64,000 nt of DNA, from positions 9,050 to 73,049 of the forward strand of contig JBKECQ010000064.1 in NCBI GenBank assembly GCA_047974845.1, written 5' to 3'. The position numbers were made by a program, and so were the translations under genes. Under the pieces are notes generated by a model. That model was not told the DNA's origin and did not search any database. It was given only the letters and a program-made list of their open reading frames with translations. Shown piece by piece: positions 1 through 8,677 of the stretch. This DNA comes from Aminipila sp047974845 (lineage in GTDB: Bacteria; Bacillota; Clostridia; Peptostreptococcales; Anaerovoracaceae). Every line of letters starts with the position of its first letter. The stretch's first letter is position 1.

Positions 1-247
1 AGTAAAGTACTGCTGTAATCCAGCTGTTTAGACAGATACCAATTAGTACAAATAGTACTACAATAACGATTACCATTGTCTTGTATTCTCTTGTCAGGAA
101 CGCCATAGCACCTTCTCTGATGTAACCGGCGATTTCCTTCATTCTGTCATTACCTTCATCTACTTTGCTAATCCAAGATGAAAGGCCATAAGCGAATACT
201 AGAGCAACAGCGGCCGCAACTACTGCTGCGATTGCAAAAATACTCAT
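1..247 (-). CDS. hppA: Membrane pyrophosphatase HppA, N-terminal part
   Basis: This is the first 82 codons of a gene that runs off the left edge. It matches the N-terminus of membrane-bound, ion-pumping pyrophosphatases, which hydrolyse PPi and export Na+ or H+. The visible part has a first transmembrane helix (about residues 3-22), the conserved family stretch AGYIREGAMAFLTREYK (about 40-56) and a second helix (about 57-80). A GGGGAGGT ribosome binding site sits 7 bases before the ATG. Ion specificity depends on residues outside the window. It lies downstream of secG in the same direction. Confidence 0.88.
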   Translation of the reverse strand, partial: MSIFAIAAVVAAAVALVFAYGLSSWISKVDEGNDRMKEIAGYIREGAMAFLTREYKTMVIVIVVLFVLIGICLNSWITAVLY

Positions 248-280
248 GTGATAATACCTCCCCTATACTTTTAACGACAG

Positions 281-305
281 TAAGAGGCGTCCTTGACACC
301 TCTTA
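281..305 (-). other. Hairpin in the hppA leader
   Basis: An 11-bp inverted repeat (one G-U pair, 3-base loop) lies between secG and hppA. No T-run follows it on the minus strand, so it does not look like a classic terminator. It may be an RNA-stabilising or processing hairpin ahead of hppA. Confidence 0.35.
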
Positions 306-366
306 AATTAAAAGTATTATTTAATTTTAATAATGAACAAATATAATAATGATTATACCTAATCAA

Positions 367-597
367 TTATTCAATAGTAACTAGTGCCAATGAAACTAAT
401 ATAAAGCAAACAGCAGCAATAGCAGCAATTTTACTTAAAATAGCTTCGTAACCCTTACTCTTCTTTTTACCAAACAGCTGCTCAGCACCGCCGCCGATTG
501 AACCGGATAAGCCTGCGCTGTTACTTGATTGTAGTAAAATACTTGCAATTAGAATAAGACTGGCAATTGCAAGAACTATCATAAGAACGGTTTTCAT
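367..597 (-). CDS. secG: Preprotein translocase subunit SecG
   Basis: A 76-residue protein of SecG size and layout. It has a hydrophobic helix at residues 2-22, a polar Gly/Ser-rich loop with the family motif GGAEQLFGKKKSKG (about 36-49), and a second helix at about 53-74. SecG joins SecY and SecE in the membrane channel and assists SecA-driven protein export. A GGAGG site precedes the ATG. It follows the eno terminator in the same direction, the usual clostridial and bacillar position after the glycolytic operon. Confidence 0.95.
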   Translation of the reverse strand: MKTVLMIVLAIASLILIASILLQSSNSAGLSGSIGGGAEQLFGKKKSKGYEAILSKIAAIAAVCFILVSLALVTIE

Positions 598-646
598 ACT
601 CCACCTCCTACATATGATTAACTTCTAGAGTCTAACACAACTGTCC

Positions 647-689
647 AAAAAAATCAAGGCTTTTTTCCCGAATTTGGTGGAAAAAAGCC
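647..689 (-). terminator. Terminator of the glycolytic operon
   Basis: A perfect 11-bp inverted repeat (658-668 with 679-689, 10-base loop) is followed on the minus strand by a seven-T run. It lies just past eno, so secG probably has its own promoter. Confidence 0.85.
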
Positions 690-790
690 CTGAATATTAC
701 GGTTTAAAATTTCTCAATACCATTGCATTCCATGGATTATCTCAATTTTTGAGCAGGAGTCCATAAGCCCACAATCGTATACTTTCTCGA

Positions 791-2083
791 TTACACTCGA
801 AGATTGTAGAAAGCAGACATTCCGGCATATTGACCAGAAATATCAAGCATCTCTTCAATTCTTAAAAGCTGATTGTATTTTGCAATTCTATCTGTTCTTG
901 AAAGTGAACCGGTTTTTATCTGACCTGCGTTTAAACCAACTACTATATCAGCAATTGTAACGTCTTCTGTTTCTCCGCTTCTGTGTGAAACAACAGCAGT
1001 GTAGCCTGCTTTTTTAGCCATTTCAATAGCATCAAAAGTTTCTGTCAGAGTTCCAATTTGGTTTACCTTAATTAATATTGAGTTGGCAATACCCTTCTTG
1101 ATACCTTCTTCCAGTCTTTCTGTATTTGTTACAAATAAATCATCGCCTACAAGCTGAACCTTGCCCCCTAACTTTTCTGTAAGAAGCTTCCAACCAGCCC
1201 AATCATCTTCTGCAAGACCATCTTCTATTGAGATAATAGGGTATTTTGCAACAAGCATTTCATAATAAGCAACCATTTCTTCTACAGTCCTAGTTACTCC
1301 TTCTCCTGTAAGATTATAAGTTTTAGTCTTATCATCATAGAATTCACTTGCCGCTACGTCCAATGCAAGCATTATGTCATCACCGGCCTTATATCCGGCT
1401 TTTTCAATAGCTTCAAGGATAACTTGTATGGCTTCTTCATTTGTTGCTAGGTTAGGAGCAAATCCACCTTCATCTCCAACAGAAGTATTCAAACCCTTCG
1501 CTTTTAATACAGATTTTAGGTTGTGGAAAACTTCCGCTCCCATTCTAAGTGCTTCTCTAAAAGATTCAGCACCAACAGGCATTATCATAAATTCCTGAAT
1601 ATCCACTGTATTATCTGCGTGTGAACCGCCGTTTAAAATATTCATCATTGGAGTAGGTAAAGTCTTACCATTTACGCCACCAAGATACTGAAATAAAGGT
1701 AATCCTAGGCAATTTGAAGCTGCATCTGCAGCTGCCATTGATACTGCTAAAATCGCATTTGCACCCAACTTACTCTTGTTTGGAGTTCCATCAAGTTCAA
1801 TAAGCAATTTATCTAGTCCTACCTGATCGAATACATTGTACCCGATGATTTCTTCAGCAATGATTTCATTTACGTTTTCTACTGCTTTTAACGTACCTTT
1901 TCCTAAGTATCTGCTTTTATCTCCATCTCTAAGTTCTACAGCTTCATGAATACCTGTAGATGCACCGGAAGGAACTATAGCTCTTCCCATGCTACCGTCT
2001 TCAAGATAAACTTCAACTTCTACAGTAGGATTTCCTCTGGAATCAAGCACTTCACGTGCTATTACATCTTCAATAAATGGCAT
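791..2083 (-). CDS. eno: Enolase (phosphopyruvate hydratase)
   Basis: Converts 2-phosphoglycerate to phosphoenolpyruvate in glycolysis. The 430 residues match family length. The N-terminus MPFIEDVIAREVLDSRGNPT is typical; GASTGIHEAVELRDGD, GDEGGFAP (catalytic Glu), LIKVNQIGTL (catalytic Lys) and SHRSGETED are all present. The ATG at 2083 is chosen over one five codons upstream because TGGGAGGT sits correctly before it. It is the last gene of gap-pgk-tpiA-eno, 28 bases after tpiA. The phosphoglycerate mutase gene often found just before eno is absent. Confidence 0.97.
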   Translation of the reverse strand: MPFIEDVIAREVLDSRGNPTVEVEVYLEDGSMGRAIVPSGASTGIHEAVELRDGDKSRYLGKGTLKAVENVNEIIAEEIIGYNVFDQVGLDKLLIELDGTPNKSKLGANAILAVSMAAADAASNCLGLPLFQYLGGVNGKTLPTPMMNILNGGSHADNTVDIQEFMIMPVGAESFREALRMGAEVFHNLKSVLKAKGLNTSVGDEGGFAPNLATNEEAIQVILEAIEKAGYKAGDDIMLALDVAASEFYDDKTKTYNLTGEGVTRTVEEMVAYYEMLVAKYPIISIEDGLAEDDWAGWKLLTEKLGGKVQLVGDDLFVTNTERLEEGIKKGIANSILIKVNQIGTLTETFDAIEMAKKAGYTAVVSHRSGETEDVTIADIVVGLNAGQIKTGSLSRTDRIAKYNQLLRIEEMLDISGQYAGMSAFYNLRV

Positions 2084-2111
2084 TTTATTACCTCCCATTT
2101 CAACCTATTAT

Positions 2112-2861
2112 TTAAAAATTTACAATCTGGATAAAATCTTCTGCCTGTAAGCTTGCTCCACCTACCAATGCTCCATCAATTTCTTCCATATTCATTATTT
2201 CTGTTGCATTACCCGGTTTTACACTTCCGCCATATTGAATAACCACCTTGTCTGAAACAACGTCATCATAAAGGTCTTCAATTACGTCTCGAATGAATCC
2301 ACACATTTCATTTGCCTGCTCAGGTGTGGCTGTTCTTCCGGTACCGATTGCCCAAACTGGCTCATATGCTATTACAAGTTTTAAAGCATCTTCAGATTTA
2401 ATTCCTTGCAATGCTCCTATTAACTGTGTTTTAACTACTTCAAAGGCCTTGTCAGCGTCTCTGTCCTCAAGACTCTCTCCCACACATAATATAGGAACAA
2501 TATTAACAGAAAAAGCTTTTATCAGTTTCTTATTTACTATTTCATCTGTTTCAGCAAAATATTGCCTTCTTTCAGAATGCCCAATTATACAGAAATCAAC
2601 ACCAATTTCTTTAAGCATATTTGCAGAAATTTCCCCGGTAAAAGCTCCTTCACTTTCAAAATGCATATTTTGTGCACCAAGTTTTATATCTGTATCACTA
2701 AACGCTTCCTTTAAAGCTTCCAACTGCGTAAAGGGAGCACAAATTGCCACTTGAATATCAGAAGGATTGTATACCTTCTTAAAAGACACTGCAAAGTCTT
2801 TCGCCTCCGCAGTTGTCTTAAACATTTTCCAATTTCCAGCTATTAGTGGTTTTCTAATCAT
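2112..2861 (-). CDS. tpiA: Triosephosphate isomerase
   Basis: Interconverts dihydroxyacetone phosphate and glyceraldehyde 3-phosphate. The 249-residue TIM barrel has the substrate lysine in AGNWKM (Lys12), the catalytic histidine in IIGHSERR, the catalytic glutamate in AYEPVWAIGTG and the phosphate loop YGGSVKPGN. It lies between pgk (51-base gap) and eno, and is probably transcribed from the promoter upstream of gap. Confidence 0.97.
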   Translation of the reverse strand: MIRKPLIAGNWKMFKTTAEAKDFAVSFKKVYNPSDIQVAICAPFTQLEALKEAFSDTDIKLGAQNMHFESEGAFTGEISANMLKEIGVDFCIIGHSERRQYFAETDEIVNKKLIKAFSVNIVPILCVGESLEDRDADKAFEVVKTQLIGALQGIKSEDALKLVIAYEPVWAIGTGRTATPEQANEMCGFIRDVIEDLYDDVVSDKVVIQYGGSVKPGNATEIMNMEEIDGALVGGASLQAEDFIQIVNF

Positions 2862-2912
2862 ACTTTTCCTCCATTTCGGCTAGCCAGCAAAATCTAATTC
2901 CACACAAGCTAA

Positions 2913-4097
2913 TTATTTATCTTCTAGGCACGCAATACCCGGAAGCTCTTTACCCTCTAAGAATTCAAGGGAAGCTCCACCTCCTGTGGAAATATGAGTC
3001 ATTTTATCAGCCATTCCAAACTGCTCCACTGCTGCCGCAGAATCTCCGCCTCCTATAACAGTTATGCCTTCGCACTCAGCTAACGCATTTGCAACTGAAA
3101 TGGTACCTTCTGCAAAATTCGGCATTTCAAAAACACCTACCGGTCCATTCCAAACAATAGTCTTAGCGTTCTTTATCTCTTCTGCAAACAATTTTTGTGT
3201 CTGTGGTCCAATATCAAGTCCCATCATATTTGCAGGAATTTTGTCCATATCACAGTATGCCGCAATAGAGTCATTTGAAAATTCTTTAGCCACCTTAATA
3301 TCTACCGGTAAAAACAATTTCACGCCCTCTGCTTCTGCCTTTTTAAGAAGGTTGCCCGCTAATTCAATATTGTCTGTGTCAACAATTGAAGTGCCTATTT
3401 CATAGCCTTGAGCCTTAAAGAAGGTATATGCCATACCTCCACCAATAATAAGTGTATCTACTTTCTTTAGTAGGTTTTCAATAACTAAAATCTTATCTCC
3501 GACTTTAGCTCCTCCCATGATAGCAACAAAAGGTCTTTCCGGATTCTCAACAGCATTTCCCAGAAACTTAACTTCTTTTTCAATTAAAAAGCCTGAAACC
3601 GCCGGTAAATAATCCGCTATCCCTGCTGTTGAAGAATGTGCTCTATGAGCAGTACCAAAAGCATCATTTACAAAAATATCTGCAAGTCCTGCCAGTTCTT
3701 TAGAGAACTCTGCTCCATTTTTTGTTTCTTCTTTTCTGAATCTAACATTCTCAAGAAGCATAACTTCTCCTGCTTTTAATTCCTCTGCAACTTTTTTAAC
3801 CTGCTCATTAACAACTTCAGGGGCACTTATAAAAGTAATCTCCTTGCCTAAAAGTTGACTAATTCTGTCTGCAACAGGTTTTAGGGTATATTTCATATTT
3901 GCTTCACCTTCAGGTCTGCCCAAATGTGACATAAGAATAACCTTAGCACCGTTTTCAATTAAATATTTAATTGTTGGCATAGCTGCTGTGATTCTTATGT
4001 CATCAGTTATTACACCGTTTTGCAAAGGTACGTTAAAATCACATCTAACTATTACTTTCTTTCCGGAAACATTAATATCCCTTACTGTTTTTTTCAT
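2913..4097 (-). CDS. pgk: Phosphoglycerate kinase
   Basis: Transfers the acyl phosphate of 1,3-bisphosphoglycerate to ADP. The 394 residues match the usual bacterial monomer. N-terminal substrate motifs are RCDFNVPL (about 19-26) and SHLGRP. The C-terminal nucleotide domain shows IMGGAKVGDKI, GGGDSAAA and HISTGGGASLEFLEGKELPG. It follows gap after 53 bases and precedes tpiA in the same operon. Confidence 0.97.
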   Translation of the reverse strand: MKKTVRDINVSGKKVIVRCDFNVPLQNGVITDDIRITAAMPTIKYLIENGAKVILMSHLGRPEGEANMKYTLKPVADRISQLLGKEITFISAPEVVNEQVKKVAEELKAGEVMLLENVRFRKEETKNGAEFSKELAGLADIFVNDAFGTAHRAHSSTAGIADYLPAVSGFLIEKEVKFLGNAVENPERPFVAIMGGAKVGDKILVIENLLKKVDTLIIGGGMAYTFFKAQGYEIGTSIVDTDNIELAGNLLKKAEAEGVKLFLPVDIKVAKEFSNDSIAAYCDMDKIPANMMGLDIGPQTQKLFAEEIKNAKTIVWNGPVGVFEMPNFAEGTISVANALAECEGITVIGGGDSAAAVEQFGMADKMTHISTGGGASLEFLEGKELPGIACLEDK

Positions 4098-4150
4098 GTT
4101 CTAATCTCCCTACAACTTTCTTTTATACAAACTTATATAAATGTCAGAGA

Positions 4151-5167
4151 TTATGCTCTGTCCACTTTATACATATGTTGAATTAGCATAAGAATTTTGC
4201 TGGAATAACCATATTCATTATCGTAGAAAGCTATAAGTTTTACAAACTTTTCATTCAGCATTATTCCTTCTCTAGCATCAAAAATTGAAGTATGGTGATC
4301 ACCAATAAAGTCGCTTGATACAACCTCATCATCAACATACTCTATTACATCTTTCATAGGACCTTCTGATGCAATCTTAATCTTATTGCAAATATCTTCG
4401 TATGTAGCAGGATTCTTCAATTGAACGTTTAAATCTATAACTGAAACGTCTGCCACTGGCACTCTATAGGAAATTCCTGTCAATTTACCTTGAACTGTAG
4501 GGATTACTAGTCCTACTGCTTTAGCAGCTCCGGTTGATGAAGGAATAATATTTCCAAAAGAAGATCTACCAGTTCTCCAGTCTTTCATAGAACGAGCATC
4601 AACTACTTTTTGTTTTGCTGTTGCCGCATGAATTGTTGACATAAGTCCCTGTTCAATTCCCCAATTATCTTCAAGTACTTTCACAAGTGGTGCAAGACAG
4701 TTAGTTGTACAAGAAGCATTTGAAACTACGTGAACATCCTTATTGTAGTTTTCATGATTTACACCCATTACATATGTAGGCGTTTCCTTGTCCTTAGCCG
4801 GTGCTGAAATAACTACTTTCTTAGCTCCTGCTTTAATGTGCTTCATTGAACTTTCTGTTGTTACATAAGCACCTGTAGCTTCAACTATATACTCCGCTCC
4901 GCACTCTTTCCAAGGAATATTTTCGGCATCGCTTTCGCTGTATACAGGGATTTTCTTACCGTTAATTACAAGTCCCTTTTCGTATACGTCAAGGCTCTTT
5001 GGAAATCTTCCAAATATAGTATCGTACTTAAGCATATATACCATATACTCCAAATCTGCATTACGTACATTTATTCCACAGATTTCTATGTCTTCAAAAT
5101 CCATTGCTGCACGTATTACAATACGTCCGATACGTCCGAACCCACTAATGCCAACTTTAATCGCCAT
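4151..5167 (-). CDS. gap: Glyceraldehyde-3-phosphate dehydrogenase, glycolytic operon copy
   Basis: First gene of the glycolytic operon. It oxidises glyceraldehyde 3-phosphate to 1,3-bisphosphoglycerate. It has 338 residues with GFGRIGR at the N-terminus, the catalytic SNASCTTNCLAP and the C-terminal YDNEYGYS. From memory the sequence is closest to the eukaryote/E. coli GapA type (NIIPSSTGAAKAVG, KLTG.SYRVP). Two oddities: the aspartate that normally binds the NAD ribose (AIND in most family members) is replaced by Val34-Arg35, and the usual DGPS after the active-site histidine is DARS. This could relax or switch cofactor use toward NADP. A second, different GAPDH is at 19224-20243. Confidence 0.93.
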   Translation of the reverse strand: MAIKVGISGFGRIGRIVIRAAMDFEDIEICGINVRNADLEYMVYMLKYDTIFGRFPKSLDVYEKGLVINGKKIPVYSESDAENIPWKECGAEYIVEATGAYVTTESSMKHIKAGAKKVVISAPAKDKETPTYVMGVNHENYNKDVHVVSNASCTTNCLAPLVKVLEDNWGIEQGLMSTIHAATAKQKVVDARSMKDWRTGRSSFGNIIPSSTGAAKAVGLVIPTVQGKLTGISYRVPVADVSVIDLNVQLKNPATYEDICNKIKIASEGPMKDVIEYVDDEVVSSDFIGDHHTSIFDAREGIMLNEKFVKLIAFYDNEYGYSSKILMLIQHMYKVDRA

Positions 5168-5242
5168 TTTTTTCTCCTCCTAGCATTCTCTGCTCTTTGT
5201 TTTAATTTTTAATACTTCGCTTTAAAAGTTTTAACGTTTATA

Positions 5243-5271
5243 TATTATTAAATGTAATTAATAATAGACAA
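5243..5271 (-). promoter_or_regulatory. Promoter of the glycolytic operon
   Basis: TTGTCT (5266-5271) and ATAATA (5243-5248) are separated by 17 bases, about 75 bases before the gap start. It is the best sigma-A-like site in the 189-base rpoN-gap spacer. No CggR-type regulator gene is present beside it. Confidence 0.5.
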
Positions 5272-5356
5272 GAGAATAAAAGAACAAAATAATCTGCAAC
5301 ATTTTTGCTGCTTCCACTTGGTTCTATAAATATATTTGATATTATTTCTTCTTAAA

Positions 5357-6817
5357 CTAGTATCTTTTCCTTTTTGATGAAGAAAGAATATTTAATTCAT
5401 CCCTATACTTAGCCACTGTACGCCTTGAAATATCAATGCCTCTATCACTAAGTAATTTAACCATATCCTGGTCGCTGTACGGTGATTTTGGATCTTCACC
5501 TGCAACTATTTCTTTTATAAAAGTTTTTATGCTCTGTGATGAAATACCTTCACCTTGGTTGCTAGATACACCACTGGTAAAAAAGTACTTTATCTCAAAT
5601 ACCCCTCTAGGGCTTTGCATATACTTTCCATTTATAGATCTGCTAACTGTAGATTCGTGTATTCCAACTTCCTCTGCAATTTGCTTTAATGTCAAAGTTT
5701 TAAGATACTTTGGTCCATTATCAAAAAATTCCTTTTGATACTTAACCACAGCGTTCACCACGTTATAGATAGTCTGTTTTCTCTGCTCTATACTTTTTAT
5801 TAGCCATATTGCCGAATTAAGCCTTCCTGAAAGGAATTTAGTTAAACTGGGGTCATTTTGTGATTCCTGTAAAACCTTCTCGTAATATGAGCTAACCATG
5901 AGCCTAGGAGCACTACTTTCATTAATGGTAACGACATATTCATCGTTGACTTTTTCTACAATAATATCGGGAACAATGTATCTTGTAGTTGATTGTGACG
6001 CAAACTGTCTACCCGGCTTTGGCTCGCAGCTTCTAATCAAATCACTAATTTGTTGAACTTCCTGAACTGTAATGCCCAGCCCCTTTGCAATAGCAGATAG
6101 TCTGTTTGCGGCTATATCCTCAAGATAATCCTTAATAACTCGCTCTACAATTTCATCAAGTTCACCTAAATTTTCTAACTGTATTAACAGACATTCTTTT
6201 AAATCCGCTGCAGCTACACCTGCCGGCTCAAAATTATGTATGATGTCTAAGGCATAGTTAATCTTTTCTTCAGATACATTTAGTACCCTAGCAATTTCTT
6301 CTATAGTTAAAGTCATATATCCGTTGTCATCCAATGACTCGATAATATATTTGCCTATATCTCTGCATGATTTTTTCATTGGTACAAATTGCAACTGAAA
6401 TAAAAGATGTTCTACTAATGTAACATCAGAGGTCACAAATTGTTCATAGGAATACTCCGGATTGTCCTTATTATACTCGCCCTGCCTGTAGCTTATATCA
6501 TCATATTCCCTTTCTTTAATGTGCTCAGCCCATTCCTTGCTTGTCAATTCATTTCCGCCCAGCTCATTGCTTCTAAGTTCCTTTGTCGTTTCACCTATTT
6601 CTCTTACTTCCCTTGTTTCTGCATTGTCCTTGGTTTCTAACTCATTATGTTCAGAAGGACCAGCTTGTTCCAAAACAGGATTAACTAAGAGTTGTTCTTG
6701 CACATAGTTATCCAATTCTTGCGTGTTAAACTGCAATATTTGGATTGCCTGAATCAACTCCGGTGTCATTACAAGTTTCTGTGTCTGTTCAATTGTTAAA
6801 TCATAACCCAGTCTCAT
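5357..6817 (-). CDS. rpoN: RNA polymerase sigma-54 factor
   Basis: The alternative sigma factor that recognises -24/-12 promoters and needs an AAA+ activator. It has 486 residues. The N-terminal activator region is Gln/Leu-rich (TQKLVMTPELIQAIQILQ). A central core-binding region is followed by a helix-turn-helix (GIHESTVSRSINGKYMQSPRG) and the C-terminal RpoN box RRTVAKYRDE (465-474). A Glu/Thr-rich linker lies at about 50-85. It is upstream of and co-directional with the gap operon. No enhancer-binding activator is encoded here, so its regulon is not visible. Confidence 0.95.
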   Translation of the reverse strand: MRLGYDLTIEQTQKLVMTPELIQAIQILQFNTQELDNYVQEQLLVNPVLEQAGPSEHNELETKDNAETREVREIGETTKELRSNELGGNELTSKEWAEHIKEREYDDISYRQGEYNKDNPEYSYEQFVTSDVTLVEHLLFQLQFVPMKKSCRDIGKYIIESLDDNGYMTLTIEEIARVLNVSEEKINYALDIIHNFEPAGVAAADLKECLLIQLENLGELDEIVERVIKDYLEDIAANRLSAIAKGLGITVQEVQQISDLIRSCEPKPGRQFASQSTTRYIVPDIIVEKVNDEYVVTINESSAPRLMVSSYYEKVLQESQNDPSLTKFLSGRLNSAIWLIKSIEQRKQTIYNVVNAVVKYQKEFFDNGPKYLKTLTLKQIAEEVGIHESTVSRSINGKYMQSPRGVFEIKYFFTSGVSSNQGEGISSQSIKTFIKEIVAGEDPKSPYSDQDMVKLLSDRGIDISRRTVAKYRDELNILSSSKRKRY

Positions 6818-6860
6818 ATTTTACCTCTAACTTACGCTGTACGCAAACTCACTCAGGATA

Positions 6861-6888
6861 ATTATACTATAAAATAGTATTTTTTCTA
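6861..6888 (-). promoter_or_regulatory. Probable rpoN promoter
   Basis: TAGAAA (6883-6888) and TATAAT (6861-6866) are 16 bases apart on the minus strand, about 45 bases before the rpoN start. A small palindrome overlaps the spacer. Confidence 0.4.
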
Positions 6889-6928
6889 CCCCTCTACCGA
6901 ATATTCATCTTAAAAAAGTATAAATGGC

Positions 6929-6949
6929 ACGATAGGCATTTCCTATCGT
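6929..6949 (-). terminator. Possible trmL terminator
   Basis: An 8-bp perfect inverted repeat with a 5-base loop lies between trmL and rpoN. The T-rich stretch on the minus strand begins about 12 bases later, so this is a weak candidate. Confidence 0.35.
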
Positions 6950-7030
6950 AAGCCTTCTTATTATATATGTATAATATAATTATAATAAAATTTTTAAAAC
7001 AAAGCTATTAATTTCTATATTATAAGCCAT

Positions 7031-7510
7031 TTAATCAAGACCCGGATACCCAATTTGCCTTAAAGCTTCAAATAATATAATATTAGCTGAATTAGATAAG
7101 TTTAAAGAACGCAATCTTGTATCCGTACTCATGGGAATTCTAATTGCCTGCTCCTCATGTTCCTTTATAAACTCCTTTGGCAGTCCGGCTGTTTCTCTCC
7201 CAAACAAAATCATGTCTTCATCTTTAAAAGCAACATCACTATATCTCCTACCGCCCTTAGTAGTAGCCAAATACAACTGCCTTTCACCATATTTTTTCAT
7301 AAACTCATCTAAGCTTTTATGCACTTCTAACTTAACAAAGGGCCAATAATCCAGCCCCGCTCTTTTTACACTCTTATCATCTATTGAAAAACCCAAAGAT
7401 TCTACTAAGTGAAGTACGCTTCCCGTTGCCGCACAAGTTCTAGCTATATTCCCTGTATTGGGTGGTATCTCCGGTTCCACAAAAACTATATGAATCGCCA
7501 CTTTTTTCAC
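7031..7510 (-). CDS. trmL: tRNA (cytidine/uridine-34 2'-O)-methyltransferase TrmL
   Basis: A 159-residue single-domain SPOUT methyltransferase. TrmL methylates the wobble base of tRNA-Leu isoacceptors using S-adenosylmethionine. Diagnostic segments are the N-terminal HIVFVEPEIPPNTGNIARTC, DYWP (about 55) and the knot motifs LFGRETAGLP and IRIPM...RSLNLSNSANIILFEALRQ. An AAGG-type site precedes the ATG. It stands alone, divergent from hom. Confidence 0.92.
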   Translation of the reverse strand: MKKVAIHIVFVEPEIPPNTGNIARTCAATGSVLHLVESLGFSIDDKSVKRAGLDYWPFVKLEVHKSLDEFMKKYGERQLYLATTKGGRRYSDVAFKDEDMILFGRETAGLPKEFIKEHEEQAIRIPMSTDTRLRSLNLSNSANIILFEALRQIGYPGLD

Positions 7511-7611
7511 CTTCCATTTCTAAAAATATTTAAAACATTTCATATAACTATATATTTTATCATATTAAACGAAAAAAAACACTATTTGAGCCCTTACTTT
7601 CCAAAAAATTA

Positions 7612-7640
7612 AAGACAAACCTACTTAAATAGTATATAAT
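7612..7640 (+). promoter_or_regulatory. Promoter of hom
   Basis: AAGACA (7612-7617) and a perfect TATAAT (7635-7640) are separated by 17 bases, leaving a short leader with no visible T-box or riboswitch. Confidence 0.5.
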
Positions 7641-7684
7641 GTTGGTTACGATTTAAAACGGCGTTGCTGATAGGAGGTATTTAT

Positions 7685-8659
7685 ATGAAAACGGTCAAAA
7701 TAGGACTACTAGGTTTAGGTAATATCGGTACCGGTACTTACAAAACTCTTGAAATGAACAAAGAGCAGATTACCAAGGCAACCGGTCTTAATCTTGAAAT
7801 TACTAAGATTTTAGAAAGAGATGTTACAAGAGAAAGAGATATTACGGTTTGCGCTGAACAATTTACACAAGATCCCGATGAAATATTTAAGGATTCAGAA
7901 ATAGATATTGTTATCGAACTGCTTGGTGGAGTTGAACCTGCTACTACGTTTATGCTTGCTGCAATGAATAATAAAAAGAGCGTAGTAACTGCAAATAAGG
8001 CTGCTGTTGCTGCAAATTACAGCAAACTTACTGAGGCTGCAAAAGCCAACGGAGTTGAATTCAGGTATGAAGCAAGTGTAGGTGGAGGTATCCCTATTAT
8101 AAATGCTCTTACTACAGTTCTTCAGTCAAATCAGTTTGTTGAGGTTCAAGGTATTGTTAATGGAACCACAAACTATATTTTAACTCAGATGACTGAATAT
8201 GGTTTAAAATATGCAGACGTTTTAAAAAAGGCACAAGAGTTGGGATTTGCAGAAGCTGATCCTACTGCTGATGTTGAAGGTATAGATGTAGCTAATAAGC
8301 TTTCCATTCTTATTTCAATAATGTTTAATGAGTATATTGCTCCAAACAATATTCCTACAAAGGGTATTAGTAGCATTACACCGGAAGACATAGAAGAAGC
8401 CAAAAAAGAAAATTGTAAAATAAAACTAATAGCTTATGCAAGAAAAGAAAATAATAAAATAGAATACAGTGTAAAACCTATGCTTTTAAAAGCTGAACAC
8501 CCTCTTGCTTCTGTTAACAATGAGTTCAATGCTGTTTATGTTACAGGAAATGCTGTTGGAGAATTAATGTTCTATGGAAAAGGTGCAGGTCCGCTTCCTA
8601 CAGGAAGTGCTGTTATGGGCGATGTTATGGAAATCGCAAAAAAGTTATACAATAAATAG
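7685..8659 (+). CDS. hom: Homoserine dehydrogenase, lacking the ACT domain
   Basis: Reduces aspartate semialdehyde to homoserine, the branch point to threonine and methionine. The NAD(P) fold begins KIGLLGLGNIGTGTYKTL. Substrate-side motifs follow: TANKAAVAANY, YEASVGGGIPIINAL, GTTNYILTQM and EADPTADVEGIDVANKL. The protein is only 324 residues and ends just after the catalytic part (PTGSAVMGDVMEIAKKLYNK), whereas many family members have a further C-terminal ACT domain for threonine feedback. No frameshifted ACT remnant follows; the next gene's ribosome site starts within 6 bases. The ATG at 7685 has TAGGAGGT before it. Confidence 0.93.
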   Translation: MKTVKIGLLGLGNIGTGTYKTLEMNKEQITKATGLNLEITKILERDVTRERDITVCAEQFTQDPDEIFKDSEIDIVIELLGGVEPATTFMLAAMNNKKSVVTANKAAVAANYSKLTEAAKANGVEFRYEASVGGGIPIINALTTVLQSNQFVEVQGIVNGTTNYILTQMTEYGLKYADVLKKAQELGFAEADPTADVEGIDVANKLSILISIMFNEYIAPNNIPTKGISSITPEDIEEAKKENCKIKLIAYARKENNKIEYSVKPMLLKAEHPLASVNNEFNAVYVTGNAVGELMFYGKGAGPLPTGSAVMGDVMEIAKKLYNK

Positions 8660-8677
8660 TTAATAGAGGTGAAAAAA

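Noticed and set aside
281..305. Hairpin before hppA as a secG terminator
   Set aside because: No T-run follows on the minus strand, so listed only as a leader hairpin.
6926..6944. TGGCAC sequence resembling a sigma-54 -24 element near rpoN
   Set aside because: The GC of the -12 element is at the wrong distance (two bases short), the orientation points at neither neighbouring start, and the sequence is part of a hairpin.
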